From assembly GCA_029891385.1 (NCBI GenBank), contig CM057232.1, forward strand, positions 68,015,824 to 68,079,823: 64,000 nt of DNA. Reading direction: 5' to 3'. The translations under genes were made by a program, and so were the position numbers. This document shows positions 1 through 12,180 of the stretch, piece after piece. Each line of letters opens with the position of its first letter. The stretch's first letter is position 1. The stretch comes from Erythroxylum novogranatense (lineage: Eukaryota > Streptophyta > Magnoliopsida > Malpighiales > Erythroxylaceae). Below the pieces are notes generated by a model. That model was not told the DNA's origin, searched no databases, and saw only the letters and a list, made by a program, of their open reading frames with translations.

Positions 1-988
1 TTGAGTTTTGGTTAAGGTTTTGGTTTAGAATCATTAAAAATGATGTGGGTTTACTACTTCCATGATCAATTTTAGAGAATACATGTTGAAATCGATTTAA
101 TTTTGGGAAAAATTTAATCGGGATTATGCCCAATTTTAGAAGTTGGGGTTTTGAAAATTTATGGCTTAGAATTATAGAAAGTATGATGAATTGATGATAT
201 ATGAAATCAATTTCGTAGAATTTGTATTTTATGGTATTGAATTGGGATAAATTGGTTTAGGCCAATTTTAAGATTTGGGGATTTTGAAATTGAGGATTTA
301 AATAGTTTGGAATTAATGTGAATTGATGAATTGTGAGATTAATTTTGAAGAAATTATGTTTTATGAGATTGAATTTGGGTGTATTGGTTTAGGCCAATTT
401 TGAAAATTGGGAATTTTCAAAATTGGAGATTGAAATAGCTTGGAATTATGATAGTTATGTTTTTCCTATGGTTGAGTTTGAGAATTATGCAAATTATGAT
501 GATGAATTTGGATGTTATTGGCTTAGGAATTTTAAATTGAAGAAAGAAGAAGGAATTTGGAGAATTGACTATTTGGACAAGCTTCTAGCGTCATTTAAAG
601 GGTAGCATATTTATATTTTGATTTATAAGTTAAATATTACTTTTTGAAAATTTGAGAAAATGAAAGAAAAGATTTTCGTACTTTGTTTATTTCTGAATGA
701 TTTTTGGAAAATTATTACAAGCGTAAATTCATTGCTTTAAATGATTTGATAAACTGATAGAAATTCTGAAAAATGCATTTGTTGTGTATGCATTGAATGA
801 TTTGATTTCTGAAATTTGAATTCGAGTGATGAATTGATCAAATTGTATGCTTTATGTGAATGTGTGGAAAATTAAGAAATTGAAAAGTGCCTTCGGGAAA
901 TCCGACTTTTCGTTTTCGATTATGTGTTATGTGGGTTTGGTAGGTTCCTTGGTGAGTCGTCATGTCTCTATGTGTATAGCCTTCTCCA

Positions 989-1056
989 GTGCTGCCCGCT
1001 AGTGGGCACGGAGTCGATTTTCGACTCCTTCACGGCCATACTAGACCGCAATGCGG
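989..1056. repeat. Cluster of three short inverted repeats
   Basis: Three stem-loops follow one another inside the family-1 LTR: TGCCC/GGGCA at about 992-1008, GGAGTCGA/TCGACTCC with a 3-base loop at 1010-1028, and CCGC/GCGG at 1046-1056. Their role is unknown; they could be RNA structures in the R/U5 part of the LTR transcript. Confidence 0.6.
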
Positions 1057-1428
1057 AAAGTGTAGTACGTTTCGTTCACGATCGCACAGACCGCTTATGG
1101 ATCTGATCGCAAGACGATCGTCTATTGGACTAGCTGGACCATTCGATATGTTATGTGTTTTGATTTGTTTCTATGTTCGCATTCTTGTTTATAAAGTGAG
1201 AAATGAAAATTGAAATTATGTGGCATTCATATTTATGAAGAATTGAGAATTTTGAAAAATGAGAAAATGAGATTTTTATGAGAAGTTTGGGAAAATTGGA
1301 AAGAGTTTGAGAGAAATATTCCAAAGTTAAAAGTTTGAAATATTAGCCCTTTTGGCAAAAAGTTTATAAAGAAATGTTTTCTGCTTATTTATCAGTTTAT
1401 AAATGTGTTATCCACGAGCTTTCGAGCT

Positions 1429-1483
1429 CACTTCCCTTTCATCCCCATCTCCGTGTTTGACGGAGATCGGATGAAAGAATGTG
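1429..1483 (+). other. Hairpin in the R/U5 part of a family-1 LTR
   Basis: The arms CTTTCATCC/GGATGAAAG and ATCTCCGT/ACGGAGAT form a long, nearly perfect stem, with CAC/GTG outside it. The same place in the other family-1 LTRs (27330-27376, 38611-38657, 43774-43820) folds into a similar stem with different bases. Confidence 0.6.
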
Positions 1484-2469
1484 AAGACATCGGTTTACAT
1501 ATGTGTCAGTTAGATTTTGTGTATTTTGGATTTTGAGTATGGATCTGTTTGTGGTTTAAGAAAGGTTTGAAAGAAAATGTATTTGTGTATAAAGTTAAGT
1601 ATTGTGAATGATTGTGAAATTTGTATAGGAAATTATGGAGAATTTGAGAACATATTGTATGGTTGATTTGGGAATTTGTATAAATTTGAGATATATATTG
1701 ATTTTGAATTATGAGATTGGTATATTGATTTGAGAAATATGGAAGTATTAGTTTTAGGTTTGTGTTTCTGCTGGTGTTGGGATTCCGGACGGGAGAGTCC
1801 GATGGTTCTGATATTCTGATTAGGGATTATAGAAGTGTATTTTGCCTTTGCAGGAAATTTTGGGTTAGGATAAAGGCGTAGTTATCTTTTGAAATTTTGG
1901 TAAAAAATTTTGGATAAAAGTGAGATTTTGGATGTGTATAAGTGTATATAAGAGTTTGAGAAATTTGAGATTGGTATGGATTTATATCAGATTATGTACG
2001 ACTGTATGGATTTAAGATGATTGGTATATGATTGAGTAACGAGAAAAGAAATGAGAATAAAAAAAAGAAAAAAAATTCATAACGGATTTTGGAACATTCT
2101 TAGGATTCCCAACGCGATCATGTTCATTCGATAAGTTTTCTTTGATTATTGTTTCCGGATGTCGGATGTGTCTGCTTTGATTTCGTTTCGCTTTGCAATC
2201 TGTTCGTTTGATTCAATTCGTTCTTACTTCCGCTTGCTTTTGCTTCTGCTTCGCTACTTTTCGATTTGTTTCCGATTCGCTTACTCGATTCGTTTCGCTA
2301 TTTTCGCTTCCGCATTCGCTTTGCATTTGTTTCAAGTGTAAACCGTTTCGATTCTTATGCTTTGTTTTCCGTTTCGTTTTCCTTTCTGGTTATGTAGTTG
2401 GGTTCCGGTAACGGGATCCAACATTTAGATAAGGATAGTGTGCAGTGTATGTAGTTGGGTCTCGGTCCT

Positions 2470-4398
2470 AACAAGGTATCGGTCATACCAATTGCATCAT
2501 AGATAGAAATCCGACATTCCTAAAATAACCTTGGGTTTGCCCAACAAGCCACCTTAGTTCAATCGGCAGATATCAATCATACTATTTTCATCTTAGGTGT
2601 AACTATCGACTAGTGTTATCAACTTTTGATGTATGCACACACATTGGGTCATCAACTCTTGATGCGTGTACATCTGATGTACACTACCCAATTTTGCCTC
2701 TGTCCACGTTGACCTTGAGTTTGCTCAACAAATCAACGCTTCTAGTGAAAACCGACCCATTAATCCAAAAATCTCATTTTCCATGGTTCGAACATATCCG
2801 TATAGAGTGAGCTTGGGTTTTCCCAACAACCCAACTCTATAAGAACTCTGGTTCTCCCCATATTAATGGAAGGCGTTAGTTTTCATATTATTTGAGGGTT
2901 TTCAGGTCTCATCTTCTTCTTCTCCAAGCGATAGGATTATAGTCACCATGACTATATGGAATGATTTAGGGTATTTCATCAATCACATTGAGTTTATACC
3001 TAAAATCATTCATCATCCCACCTATGCATGTTGTTGTAGTCGACTGGTGCATGTTCTAGTCGACTGGTGCATGTGCCAGTCGACTGGAACTTGTGCTAGT
3101 CGACTATAGGTTATCGTGCGTTCGCTCCATTGATCGAACATGTTCTAGTCGATCGGAATTGATTATCGTGCACTTTCCAATGATTGGAACATATTATAGT
3201 CATCGAATCCACTTTCGATCATCGAACATATTATAGTCATCGAAGTCATTTTCGATGATCGGAACATATTATAGTCGACTGGAATTTGGCTTGCACTCTA
3301 ATCGACTAATTTCTCAATCCGTGTAGATCAAATTCACAATACCAAGTGTAATATCCTTTATTATGAAGTACCAATGAAACACTTTCATTGTACCATGCTT
3401 ACCATATAGTCAAACTATACATGAAACTTGAAATTGATGAATACACTCTTATTCATCTAGATTTCCAAATAATTTGAGAATATCAAATTATCACGCTAAG
3501 TATCTCTAGGTAGTCTACACTTTATCAAGACTATTTTGGCACCTGTCACAAAATTTGTGACGGCCAAAACAATCAAGATAAGGGAATATACTAACGAGAC
3601 GCTAATGAGACACATTTGACATCCTAAAATTATTTGGAAACCTAATTTCAAGAAATTCATTTAGGAAAGCATACAACATCAATTTAACACATTTTTAATC
3701 ACATTAAAAATGATCCTAGGCATTGGAACTGAAAATTACACAATTTCTTAGTTCAAACAAAACAGCTCCAGCAATTTTCTCAAAACTGTCAAGTCCTATG
3801 TTTTGCTTGAAAAACCCATTGAAACAATTTCAATAAATTCTGAGAAAATTAATAATTTTACAAAATGTTCCCAGCATTCTCCATGAATTTTTGCAAGATT
3901 TATTTCCAATAAAAACTCATCCAACCTCAGCAACAAAACCAATGTAGAATCTGTGTTTGTCAACACAGTTATTCCCAGAAGCACACAATAAATTCTCAAA
4001 TAAATAGTAAATCACCTCGAAAACATTTTTCCTTTCTCATAGAAATTAATAAACATCTTAGAGACATGTCGGTGAAAGAAAATCCGAAAAACAAATTTTC
4101 TACAATTTATTTTCGAATTTATAAGCATGCCTGTTCAAGGAATGTGCACAAAGACACCATAACATTAGGGAATAAATAAGCAAAACCATATCAAATCAAA
4201 TTGATAAATTCCGAGCTTCCACAGACATACACAACAACATCTTGTGAACATATCTGGGCAAGAAAATTTCGAAAACTATATATCATACTGAATTCGAAAT
4301 TCAACACATACAACATGCATCATCATCACAAGCTATAGGCAACTCCGACCTAGTCATGGTTTCGTTGTTATATACGACACAAGTGGCTCTGATACCAC
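2470..4398 (-). mobile_element. Copia fragment: 5' leader of an element related to the one at 45572-55315
   Basis: The sequence matches 51630-53428 of the complete Copia element almost throughout: the repeated 'accttgggttt-cccaacaa' phrases, the block near 2700-2870, and the stretch just inside the LTR. In the complete element this is the non-coding leader between the 5' LTR and gag. Homology stops near 2470, before gag, and the preceding sequence to 2423 is unassigned. The leader carries several copies of AGTCGACT around 3040-3110 and 3272-3285. No coding region remains, so the fragment could not move by itself. Confidence 0.75.
4384..4397 (-). promoter_or_regulatory. Primer binding site for initiator-Met tRNA
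   Basis: The minus strand reads TGGTATCAGAGCCA one base inside the LTR edge at 4399. This is the standard match to the 3' end of plant initiator-methionine tRNA and fixes the LTR as a 5' LTR on the minus strand. Confidence 0.85.
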
Positions 4399-4926
4399 TG
4401 TAGGAAAATCCCGGTGTGAGCATCACATGTCCACGGTGCGGAAAACAAAAAATTTTTGTTCCGGGACCTTCCCGAAAGCCAGGATCCATGTGTATATATA
4501 TAACAAAGTCAAACCTAACGACCAAAGGAGACCGTCTCTAACAGTATCCACGCAGAGATCGGAGAACCTAACCGGGACAAACCCTTTGACCCGGGAATAG
4601 CTAGAACAAGTTGAAGACTGCTAGATCTTACCTTGTTCTTGGAGAGCTTGGAAAAAAGATGGAGAAGCTTGAGAAGAAGATGCTTGAAGATGGAGAAGCA
4701 CGATGATGAGAAGAGTTAGAAACCTTTTTCTTTCAACTTCTCTTCAAAGCCAACGATGATCATAAGCCAAAAAGACCTTGAGAAACTCTTTCTATTTCTT
4801 CTTTTATATCCCACGATCATCATCTTTTCTCCATCAACTTGTATTTTGTCTTTTAGTCATTAATGACTTAATGACTAAGCAAAATGATGGAAGGTTCTTC
4901 CATCTTCCTCCTTCATCCACGTACAT

Positions 4927-4973
<47 letters not shown>

Positions 4974-6269
4974 TAATTAATTAATCATATATATATATGT
5001 ATATATATTGCTGAAGTGGTCCAGTTACACTAGGGTCGGTCCTACCGGGCCCCGGCATGGAAAAACTACCGAAAACCTTTTTCAGTAATATTGATGTCGC
5101 GATCTCATCGGGACATATCTCAATCTCATCGGGATCCATTTAATCCGATTGCTCTCCATATATTGGAACTCTGTCCAAAACTATTTTACGAGTTCTCCGA
5201 GACACTCTTATGCGTGTGACCCATTAGGTTCTCGGTTATGTTGGCCACTTAGATTAACACTTAATCTAAGCAAGTCATGAGCGGTATCTAGCAACACATC
5301 ATGACCCCCAATTGACCCGAAAGTAATTGGTTTGACGAATGAATCTATATTCATCATGGACCATATCACGAACCTTTCCATAGACAATTACCGTACAATT
5401 CGTCCTTTCACCATCCTATACCCCACTTGGTTATGAGTATGGGCAATGTGTCAACTCTCACTAGACTGACTACGTCAAATCTAGTCCAAGTGATTTCAGT
5501 TCTTGTCCTGGGACTCATTACTTAATACTTAATATGTCAATGAAGACACTCTTCATGACATATGTACTCTGATCAGAGATTTCCAAGTAATGACCCTGAC
5601 TAGAGGCCATGGGTATCATCTTCTGCTATCACAGAAGTGGTGAATTCTCTATTGGCTACTCAATTACCTTGAATACCTCAAGTTCGCACCCAAGCACCAC
5701 CCTATTAGCAACCTCTGAAGGCAACAAGGAATGGAGTCAAAGCACGTAATCAAGATCCAAGATATCCTTGAGCACCTCAAGTCTAAGGATACTTGCACCA
5801 TTGCTATGATGAGATTATCACTGACATTAGAATAGGACATCCATGTGATGATCTCATAGCAGGTCATCCAATGTACTTACTACCTCTAGTAAGCATCCAC
5901 ATCTCAACCCTAAATATCTCATATTTACAAATTCTAAGATCCACTGCTTGATCAAATCAAGGAGCTTGAGATGTGCTAGTCTTTCCGGATTACCGATGTC
6001 CAGTCTCAGTAATCCTATGACTAGGGATAATTTAGATACTGACATAATTGCACATGATAGGAATCTCAGTAGTATGATCACATCATAATTTCCTTCATGC
6101 TATGTCATATATCATGGGCTTCATTAATTTGATTACAGATCAATATCAGTTCATAAATAATGAACAACAAATTAATGAAATATGCCTTTCTTTATTTATT
6201 TATAAAGAATGTACACAAATTTGTACATAATGCGCTAAAGGCGATTGCCCTAAAGGCACTACTCTAACA
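4399..6269 (-). mobile_element. Copia 5' LTR, full length, of the truncated copy
   Basis: On the + strand it begins TGTAGGAAAATCCC and ends CACTACTCTAACA. It aligns with the LTRs at 45572-47511 and 53429-55315. It lacks the extra 93-115 bases that those two carry beyond CTCTAACA. Sequence beyond 6269 is family-1 Gypsy LTR, entered in its middle, so this LTR lies inside such a copy. It contains a (TA)n run at 4930-4969. Confidence 0.8.
4930..4969. repeat. (TA)n microsatellite
   Basis: About 20 uninterrupted TA units in the Copia LTR. The two related LTRs have much shorter runs here (near 46129 and 53981). It makes an apparent Tyr/Ile-rich reading frame at 4778-4984 that is not a gene. Confidence 0.95.
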
Positions 6270-7397
6270 CAACGTGCACGTGACAATTCTTGGATGGACT
6301 ACCAAAACCAAAATAACATGTATTTCAAACTTGTTGCCCAAAATGACACTTTTCGAAACTTGGTTTTTCATAAACATGAGGTATTTCGAAAACAATTTCC
6401 AAAAATATGATTTCATAAACATGTAATCCTTTCAAAGAAATCATTTTCATAAATCATCACACAATTCACATATCAAACATATAGCAATTCCGCAATTCAT
6501 TCAAGACACAATTAATGCAACACTTATGATGCAATTTAAATCATTAAATTTCCTTGATTTAAAGAAAACAAAAGTGGCTTATTTATTCACTAAAATTGAT
6601 CTTAGAAAGCTTAAACCTATACATTCCTTAAGCTTCATGAACCAAAATCTTTCTAAAAATCCAACAAATCAAACATATTCTTACCTTGATTCTTCACCAA
6701 ACAATGCTTTTCTTGGCTCTAATGGAAGCTCTAATCCTCCTCTCCCTTTTTCCTTCTTGAACAACTTGAAAATCCCTCTTGAAACCCAAAAACGAAGAAA
6801 CCATAGCTTCCCTCTTCCTTTCTCTCAAAACTGACACTCTCTCCTTGTTTTCTCTCTAATTTTCGTTGCTTCTCACCTTTCCCTCTTCCAATCCACATTT
6901 TTCCCCTTCTTAAATATAAGACCACACCTTTTATTTCAAGTTTGCCATTAATGAGTATATAAAGACCCTTATACCCTTCCTTACATGCCTTGCAACTTAA
7001 ATGGCTTAAGTGATCTTCCCAAAAAGCCCTTATACATATACACTCTTATTACTTAACACAACTAAACCATATTTCAAAATCATACTAACTTTAGCATAAT
7101 AATGAACTCCAAATAAAATAATTAATCTAAGAAAACCTCAAAATTTATTTAAATCATGCTTAACTTCTTCCAAAAATCAAGACCTTTTTCTAATCATGTA
7201 ATTGAAGGAATTTGATAACACTTCCTTCTAGAAAAATGTTCCCCATTGTCTTAATTTTCTAATAAGACCAAAATCATTTAATTTGGTTTAGAAATCCGAA
7301 AGTTATATCCCAAAAATTTCCAAACTGTTCTTATACTGAAACAATATTATATGCTCAACTTCCACACAAAAATTGAAATTCTTTGAGACTAAGTTAG
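6270..7397 (-). repeat. Family-1 Gypsy LTR remnant, part 1 (continues at 16205)
   Basis: From 'caacgtgcacgtgac' onward this follows the LTR copies at 27757 onward, 38970 onward and 44130 onward: the mid part with 'tttaaagaaa-caaaagtggctta' near 6555 and a pyrimidine-rich block near 6740-6900 that on the minus strand is a GA-rich 5'UTR-like tract. The first ~1.1 kb of the LTR (+ coordinates) is missing, replaced by the Copia LTR ending at 6269. A Copia element is inserted at 7397/7398. The 102-codon frame at 6526-6834 has no counterpart in the other copies and is not a gene. Confidence 0.7.
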
Positions 7398-7953
7398 TGA
7401 AGTGAATCACACGTTAGTATACGATATATAAAATGCACAAGAAGGGGGGTTGAATTGTGTATTAGAATTTTTAATACAATCCTCTTTAAAATTTTATTTT
7501 TTCAAAACGATTGACAAACAGTATTATGAAGTATTTATATCAACAATAGAAACAAAAGTTAAGAGTTGAGAGTGAGAATCGACACAACAATTTTATACTG
7601 GTTCATCCTAAATTGTGGGCTATGTCCAGTCCTCAGAATCCCTTCTGAGATTTCACTATACTTCATAAAAGTACAAGTATTCTTTTCACCGAGCCTTTTC
7701 AGGTCTCTTACAAAAAGTATTCTTTTTCTCACTTAGCCTCTTCAGGCTCTCAACTTTTCTTCTTTGTTACAGAAAGATATTGCGAGCTTTGTTACAGAAA
7801 ATATAGCTTTTGTGTTTCGCACAAATATAGAATTTAGCTTTTGAAAATCACTAACAAAATCATTAACTTTTTTATTTTGCTTCCGTCTCATTTTTTTCTT
7901 CATCATTATTTGGTTTTCATCAAAATAAATCGTAAAGTCATTTTGATTTAACA
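7398..7953 (-). repeat. 3' LTR of the first Copia element, internally shortened
   Basis: 556 bases against 821 for its partner. The missing part falls where the partner carries a minisatellite of about 15 bases; this copy keeps a single 'cttccgtctcattt' unit near 7880, as expected after deletion between repeats. Confidence 0.85.
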
Positions 7954-8115
7954 ATCTCACCCTTTTTATGATAACAAATAATCGTAGAAAAATCATTTTC
8001 TTATCTTCCTTCTTCTGTTTTGTTCTTATTTTCTTCTCTTGTTCTGTTCCCCCCCTATCTTTGCCATTTCTTCTCCTTTCTCCTTTCTCCCCCTATTTGA
8101 TGTTGATCAAAAAGA

Positions 8116-10344
8116 TCATGGGTGCAGATGTTTCATAACTTCAGAAAACATTTCTCTCATCTCAATGCGAAGTGACTTGATATCTTGTCGAATATCCTCT
8201 ACTTCTTTATGCAAGTCACCCACAGAAACACAGATAATCAACTTTCTCTTCAATATCTTCATCAGGTTTCTATTGTACAACTTCAAAACCAACAATCGTA
8301 GTATATGCATCTAAAGATATAACATTTGGTTCAATTATTGTAAGGGTAGGAGGTTGAACAGATAGGTTAGGTTCTGGAAGATCAAGATCATCAGGACCAG
8401 TTAATCGTGGAACTTGTCTTCCCAATAGGTATAGAACATCACCAAATGAAGACACAGTTGATAGAGGTCTAATGTGCATAATGAGATGCACAAGGGACTC
8501 TACTGAGTGGCTTCGGTCTCCAACCTTAATGGATTTTTACTATCCTTCTGAAAGTCTTCTGCCTATCTGAAAAGAATCTTCAATGGTTTGTTGACCACAA
8601 TTTCTTCCTGATGCTGTTAAAATGAAGTGGGAAACATAAGTTCCAGTTTTTTGGACTGCATGGCATGCTTCATCAATGTTTCTCACTTCAGCTTCAATCT
8701 GTTCTTCTGTCAGATCATTTATCGTTTCAGGATATAGTTTCTTCTTCCCTTTTTCCTCATTGTGAACAATGAAAGGTCAAGGTTGAATGTCAGGCACAAC
8801 CTTGATCACGGTTTTCCTTGTGATTGGGATAATAGTGTACTTCTGCTTTGTCATCTGTGTGGGGTATGGTCTGATTCCTTCATTCTTCAGAACATCATAC
8901 ATACTTTTCTCGTCCTCACTCAACAGATGCATGGTACTACTATTTATCAAAATGGGTTGAAATTGTGCCTTGATTGACCTTTTTGGGATCTCTCTGATTA
9001 TTATAGAATTGATACTCTGACAGGTTGAATTTCTTCAAAAATCTTGACTCTCAAGTCTTCTTTTCTTATCATTCGAGAAGTATTGACCTGTACTGGACTG
9101 TGTTCAACTATCTTCTTCTTCTTCTGAACAGCAGTAAGAGTGCTCTTTTTTGTACTGATTTTTTGCTTTTTATTCTCCTTAATAAATCTGGAAGTTTGCT
9201 GAGGTTGAGGTTTTACTTTCTCAAACTCCAATTTCTTCCTAATTTCAATCACTTTAGACAATTTTGGTGATTCTTCTCTCAAAATTAAAAATAAGGACCT
9301 GGTTGCCTGAGATGTTGTCTTCTCAGAGTTTCCACCATAAGTCAACTCTTTCCTTTTCTTTTCTTCTTGTTGACGCAGGGTTCGAACTCTAGGTGATCTT
9401 TTTGCTTGCTTTGGCTTCTTTGAAAGTTGCACATCCCCTTTTCTTTTTAGGGTCACTGTCTCTTTTTGTTGCACCTACCTTCCTTCTTTAAGAGATATCA
9501 TCTTTCCCTTTGTTTTTCCTTACGATTCCTTTTCTCCTCCTGCAGGTATCTTCTCAACATATTGAGATTTTGATTTTGTTGAGGGAGATTCTCTTTTTCC
9601 ACGCTCCCCCTCAATCCTGGATTTCGTCTTAGAATATGCTTCTACTCTCTCCAGATTCTTCAAGCCCATTTTACTAATTGTTGCAGAATTGATGACACTT
9701 TTGATATTCATCTTCATCCTGTTTCCCCATTCCAGACGTACTCCAGAGTCTCTAAATATCCTTTTTAGTATCATTCCGTATGGTAGAGAAGTTGAGTCTT
9801 TCTTAGACTTTACCATATAATGAAAAATAAAGAATGGTAGGTTGATAGGCTGACGATTTAGTAGATGAAATAAGCATTGTTCATCTAGCGTTGTTACTAG
9901 ATGCCTTGATCTTATTCTTGGTATAACATAATGAAAAAGAAGTGAGTGTAATATCCTAGCCTTTGGAACAAGATTGGACGGCTTCTTCTGCTTTGGATCA
10001 TTGCCTCCATATAACTGCAAATTGATCTGGGTTTCCTTCACGCTAGCTTGTGTCATCCATCTAGCCTTATTTGTGAGCTTCTCTCCTTCAAATGGACACT
10101 TCGTGACCTTCTCAATCATCTTCACGGTCATAATAATCTACAATCTATCCACCAAAGATACAAGAGTATCGGCTACCACTTCCATATTCTTCCAGAATTC
10201 ATAAACTTCATTCATGTAGACTGTCTCTCGAACTTGAAAGAAATTCCTCCATCTAACTGCTACAATCTCCGATTCAATATCCATATCGTCCTGCTTCAGG
10301 AATTCAAAATTAACAAGTCTTCCACTTGTCATGGCTGTCTCCAT
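8116..10344 (-). pseudogene. Degenerate env-like (third) reading frame of the first Copia element
   Basis: Pieces at 10344-10138, 10131-9520, 9474-9001 and 8310-8116 all lie in one minus-strand frame, separated by in-frame stops (TAG at 10138-10140, TAA at 9520-9522 and others). A piece at 8491-8270 in another frame implies a frameshift near 8280-8300. The central piece has the feel of the plant transposon-associated domain found in SIRE-type elements, with NRQPINLPFFIF followed by LPYGMILKRIF. The next piece is very rich in Lys/Arg/Gln, and the last contains a heptad-like segment (EVEDIRQDIKSLRIEM) suggesting a coiled coil. Position after RNase H fits the env-like frame of that lineage. No clear signal peptide or membrane span is visible, so an envelope function is unproven. 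Confidence 0.6.
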
Positions 10345-10683
10345 TTCTTATAGTTAACAACGAACTAAAAAAAGAGAAGTTTTTCAAAGAAGTGAAGTCA
10401 GTTTCTGAGGTTGAGAGTGTGAGCAAGGAAAGTTTGAAATCCAAACAGAGTAATGAAAGGTTTTTGTTGAGGGTTATTCAAAGGTTGATTGTCAGAGTAT
10501 ATCATGAGTGTTCTATAATAGGTGGTGTTCTCAAAGTTATGAGAAACGTTCCCTTTAAACTTTCTTTTAACGGACGTTACCAGCTGTAACTCACAGTTAT
10601 GATTACCATTAACTCTTTCAACCTTTTCATCTGGGTCATGACGTGTCAGACAATTGATTACTTAACATCACCATATTAAGGTT

Positions 10684-11040
10684 TCATCTGATTTCTCTGA
10701 ATCTTTCACTTAATGGCTTAGTGAAGATGTCCGCCCACTGATGGTCCATCTCAACAAATTGAAGACTCACGATCTTTCTTTGAACGTAGCCTCGTAGAAA
10801 ATGGTGTCTGACTTCGATATGTTTAACTCTCAAATGTTGTATGGGATTCTTCGACAGATTGATGGCACTTGTGTTGTCACAGTAAATTGGGATTTCTTCT
10901 TCTTGTACTGCGTAGTCCTCTAGCTGGTACTTAATCCACAACGTCTGTGAATAGCAACTTGTGGTTGACATATTCTTGGCTTCTGTAGTTGATAGAACAA
11001 TTGAGCTTTGCCTCTTACTTGACCACGAAACTAGGTTATT
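10684..11040 (-). pseudogene. Copia RNase H domain, first element
   Basis: The frame contains the hallmark YCDNTSAINLSKNP, then KHIEVRHHFLR and the closing ADIFTKPL. RNase H degrades the RNA strand of the RNA-DNA hybrid during reverse transcription. It is in a different frame from the RT, which ends at 11036 with a stop; the reading can be followed across by a shift at about 11036-11040, so a small indel separates the two. Confidence 0.9.
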
Positions 11041-12130
11041 GCCAAAAGAAGTGACATCCTCTACTCATACTTTTTCTATCAATCCTATCTCTGGCATAAT
11101 TCGCATCATAGTAGCCAATTAACCTGAAATCTTTACCTTTCTCATACATTAAGCAAAGATCAGTAGTACCTGATAGATATCTCAAAATTCTTTTAATAGC
11201 AATGTAATGAGATTCTCTAGGATTTGCCTGAAATCTTGCACACAAACAAACACTAAACAGAATATCAGGTCTGCTTGCTGTAAGGTAAAGTAAGGAACCA
11301 ATAATCCCTCTATATATAGTTTGATCAACCTTCTTGCCAGTTTCATCCTTGGACAAATGGTTTGAAGGATGCATCGGAGTTGACATTGGTTTTACTTTTC
11401 CCATATCATATTTTATCAACAGTTCCTTCATATACTTCTGTTGATGAATAAAAATCTTTTCTTCGATTTGCTTAACTTGCAACCCAAGAAAGAATTCTAA
11501 TTCACCCATTATGCTCATCTCAAATTCATTTTTCATCAAATTTTTAAAATTAGTACATAACACTTTAGAGTTAGCACCAAAAATAATATCATCAACATAA
11601 ATTTGAACAATAATAAAATCATTCTTTATGCACTTTCTAAATAACGTTTTATCTACTTGACCTCTAATGAACTTATTTGCAATAAGAAAAGAACTCAGAC
11701 GATCGTACCAAGCTCGAGGAGCTTGTTTCAAGCCATACAAAGCCTTATGAAGTCTATAGACATAATCTAGTTTCTTGACATCTTCGAAACCTGGAGGTTG
11801 CTTCACATAAACTTCTTCATCTATAAAGCCATTTAAAAAGGCACTCTTCACGTCCATTTGAAACAGCTTTATATCATGACAGACAGTATATGCAAGCAAT
11901 ATCCTAATAGCTTCTAGTCTTGCTACAAGAGCATAAGTCTCATTGTAGTCTACTCCTTCCTGTTGATTGTAGCCTTGTGCTACTAATCTTGCTTTGTTAT
12001 GACTCACTCTACCTGATTCATCTAGCTTATTTTTAAAAACCCATCTAGTTACTATGATGGATTTTTTTGGTGGTCTGAGAACTAAGGACCAAACTTTATT
12101 CCTAGTAAACTGGTTCAGTTCCTCTTGCAT
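11036..12130 (-). pseudogene. Copia reverse transcriptase, first element
   Basis: A 364-codon open frame covers almost the whole RT. It has WVFKNKLDESG and ARLVAQGYNQ near the start, the catalytic region FQMDVKSAFLNG (about residues 93-104), YGLKQAPRAWYDRL, and the active-site YVDDI near residue 177. The frame is open for its length but is cut off from integrase upstream and RNase H downstream by frameshifts, so the polyprotein is broken. Confidence 0.92.
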
Positions 12131-12180
12131 GGCTAAAATCCAAGCTTCATCTTGAAGAACTTCATCAATTTTCTTAGGCT

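Larger units (their letters stand above)
1..2423 (+). repeat. Partial long LTR of Ty3/Gypsy family 1, left end outside the window
   Basis: This AT-rich non-coding stretch is the reverse complement of the same family seen at 26628-30955, 37982-42521 and 43150-57455. Shared landmarks in inverted form are the 'taggccaattttaa' motif near 260 and 390, the hairpin near 1436-1477 and the terminus ending CCAACA at 2423, which mirrors the TGTTGG start of the other copies. No primer binding site follows 2423, so it is a 3' LTR, a solo LTR or a rearranged piece. Short reading frames at 423, 924, 2159 and 2193 have no recognisable product. It is more diverged from the other copies than they are from one another. 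Confidence 0.65.

Noticed and set aside
4384..4397. Part of a tRNA gene for initiator methionine
   Set aside because: Only the 14 bases complementary to the tRNA 3' end are present, beside an LTR edge, as expected for a primer binding site; the same holds at the other primer sites.
4778..4984. Frame rich in Tyr and Ile with an apparent membrane segment
   Set aside because: Produced by the (TA)n microsatellite; the same applies to 25742-25942.
6526..6834. 102-codon + strand frame
   Set aside because: It lies in a family-1 LTR; other copies are interrupted at the same place, and the end is the complement of a GA-rich leader-like tract.
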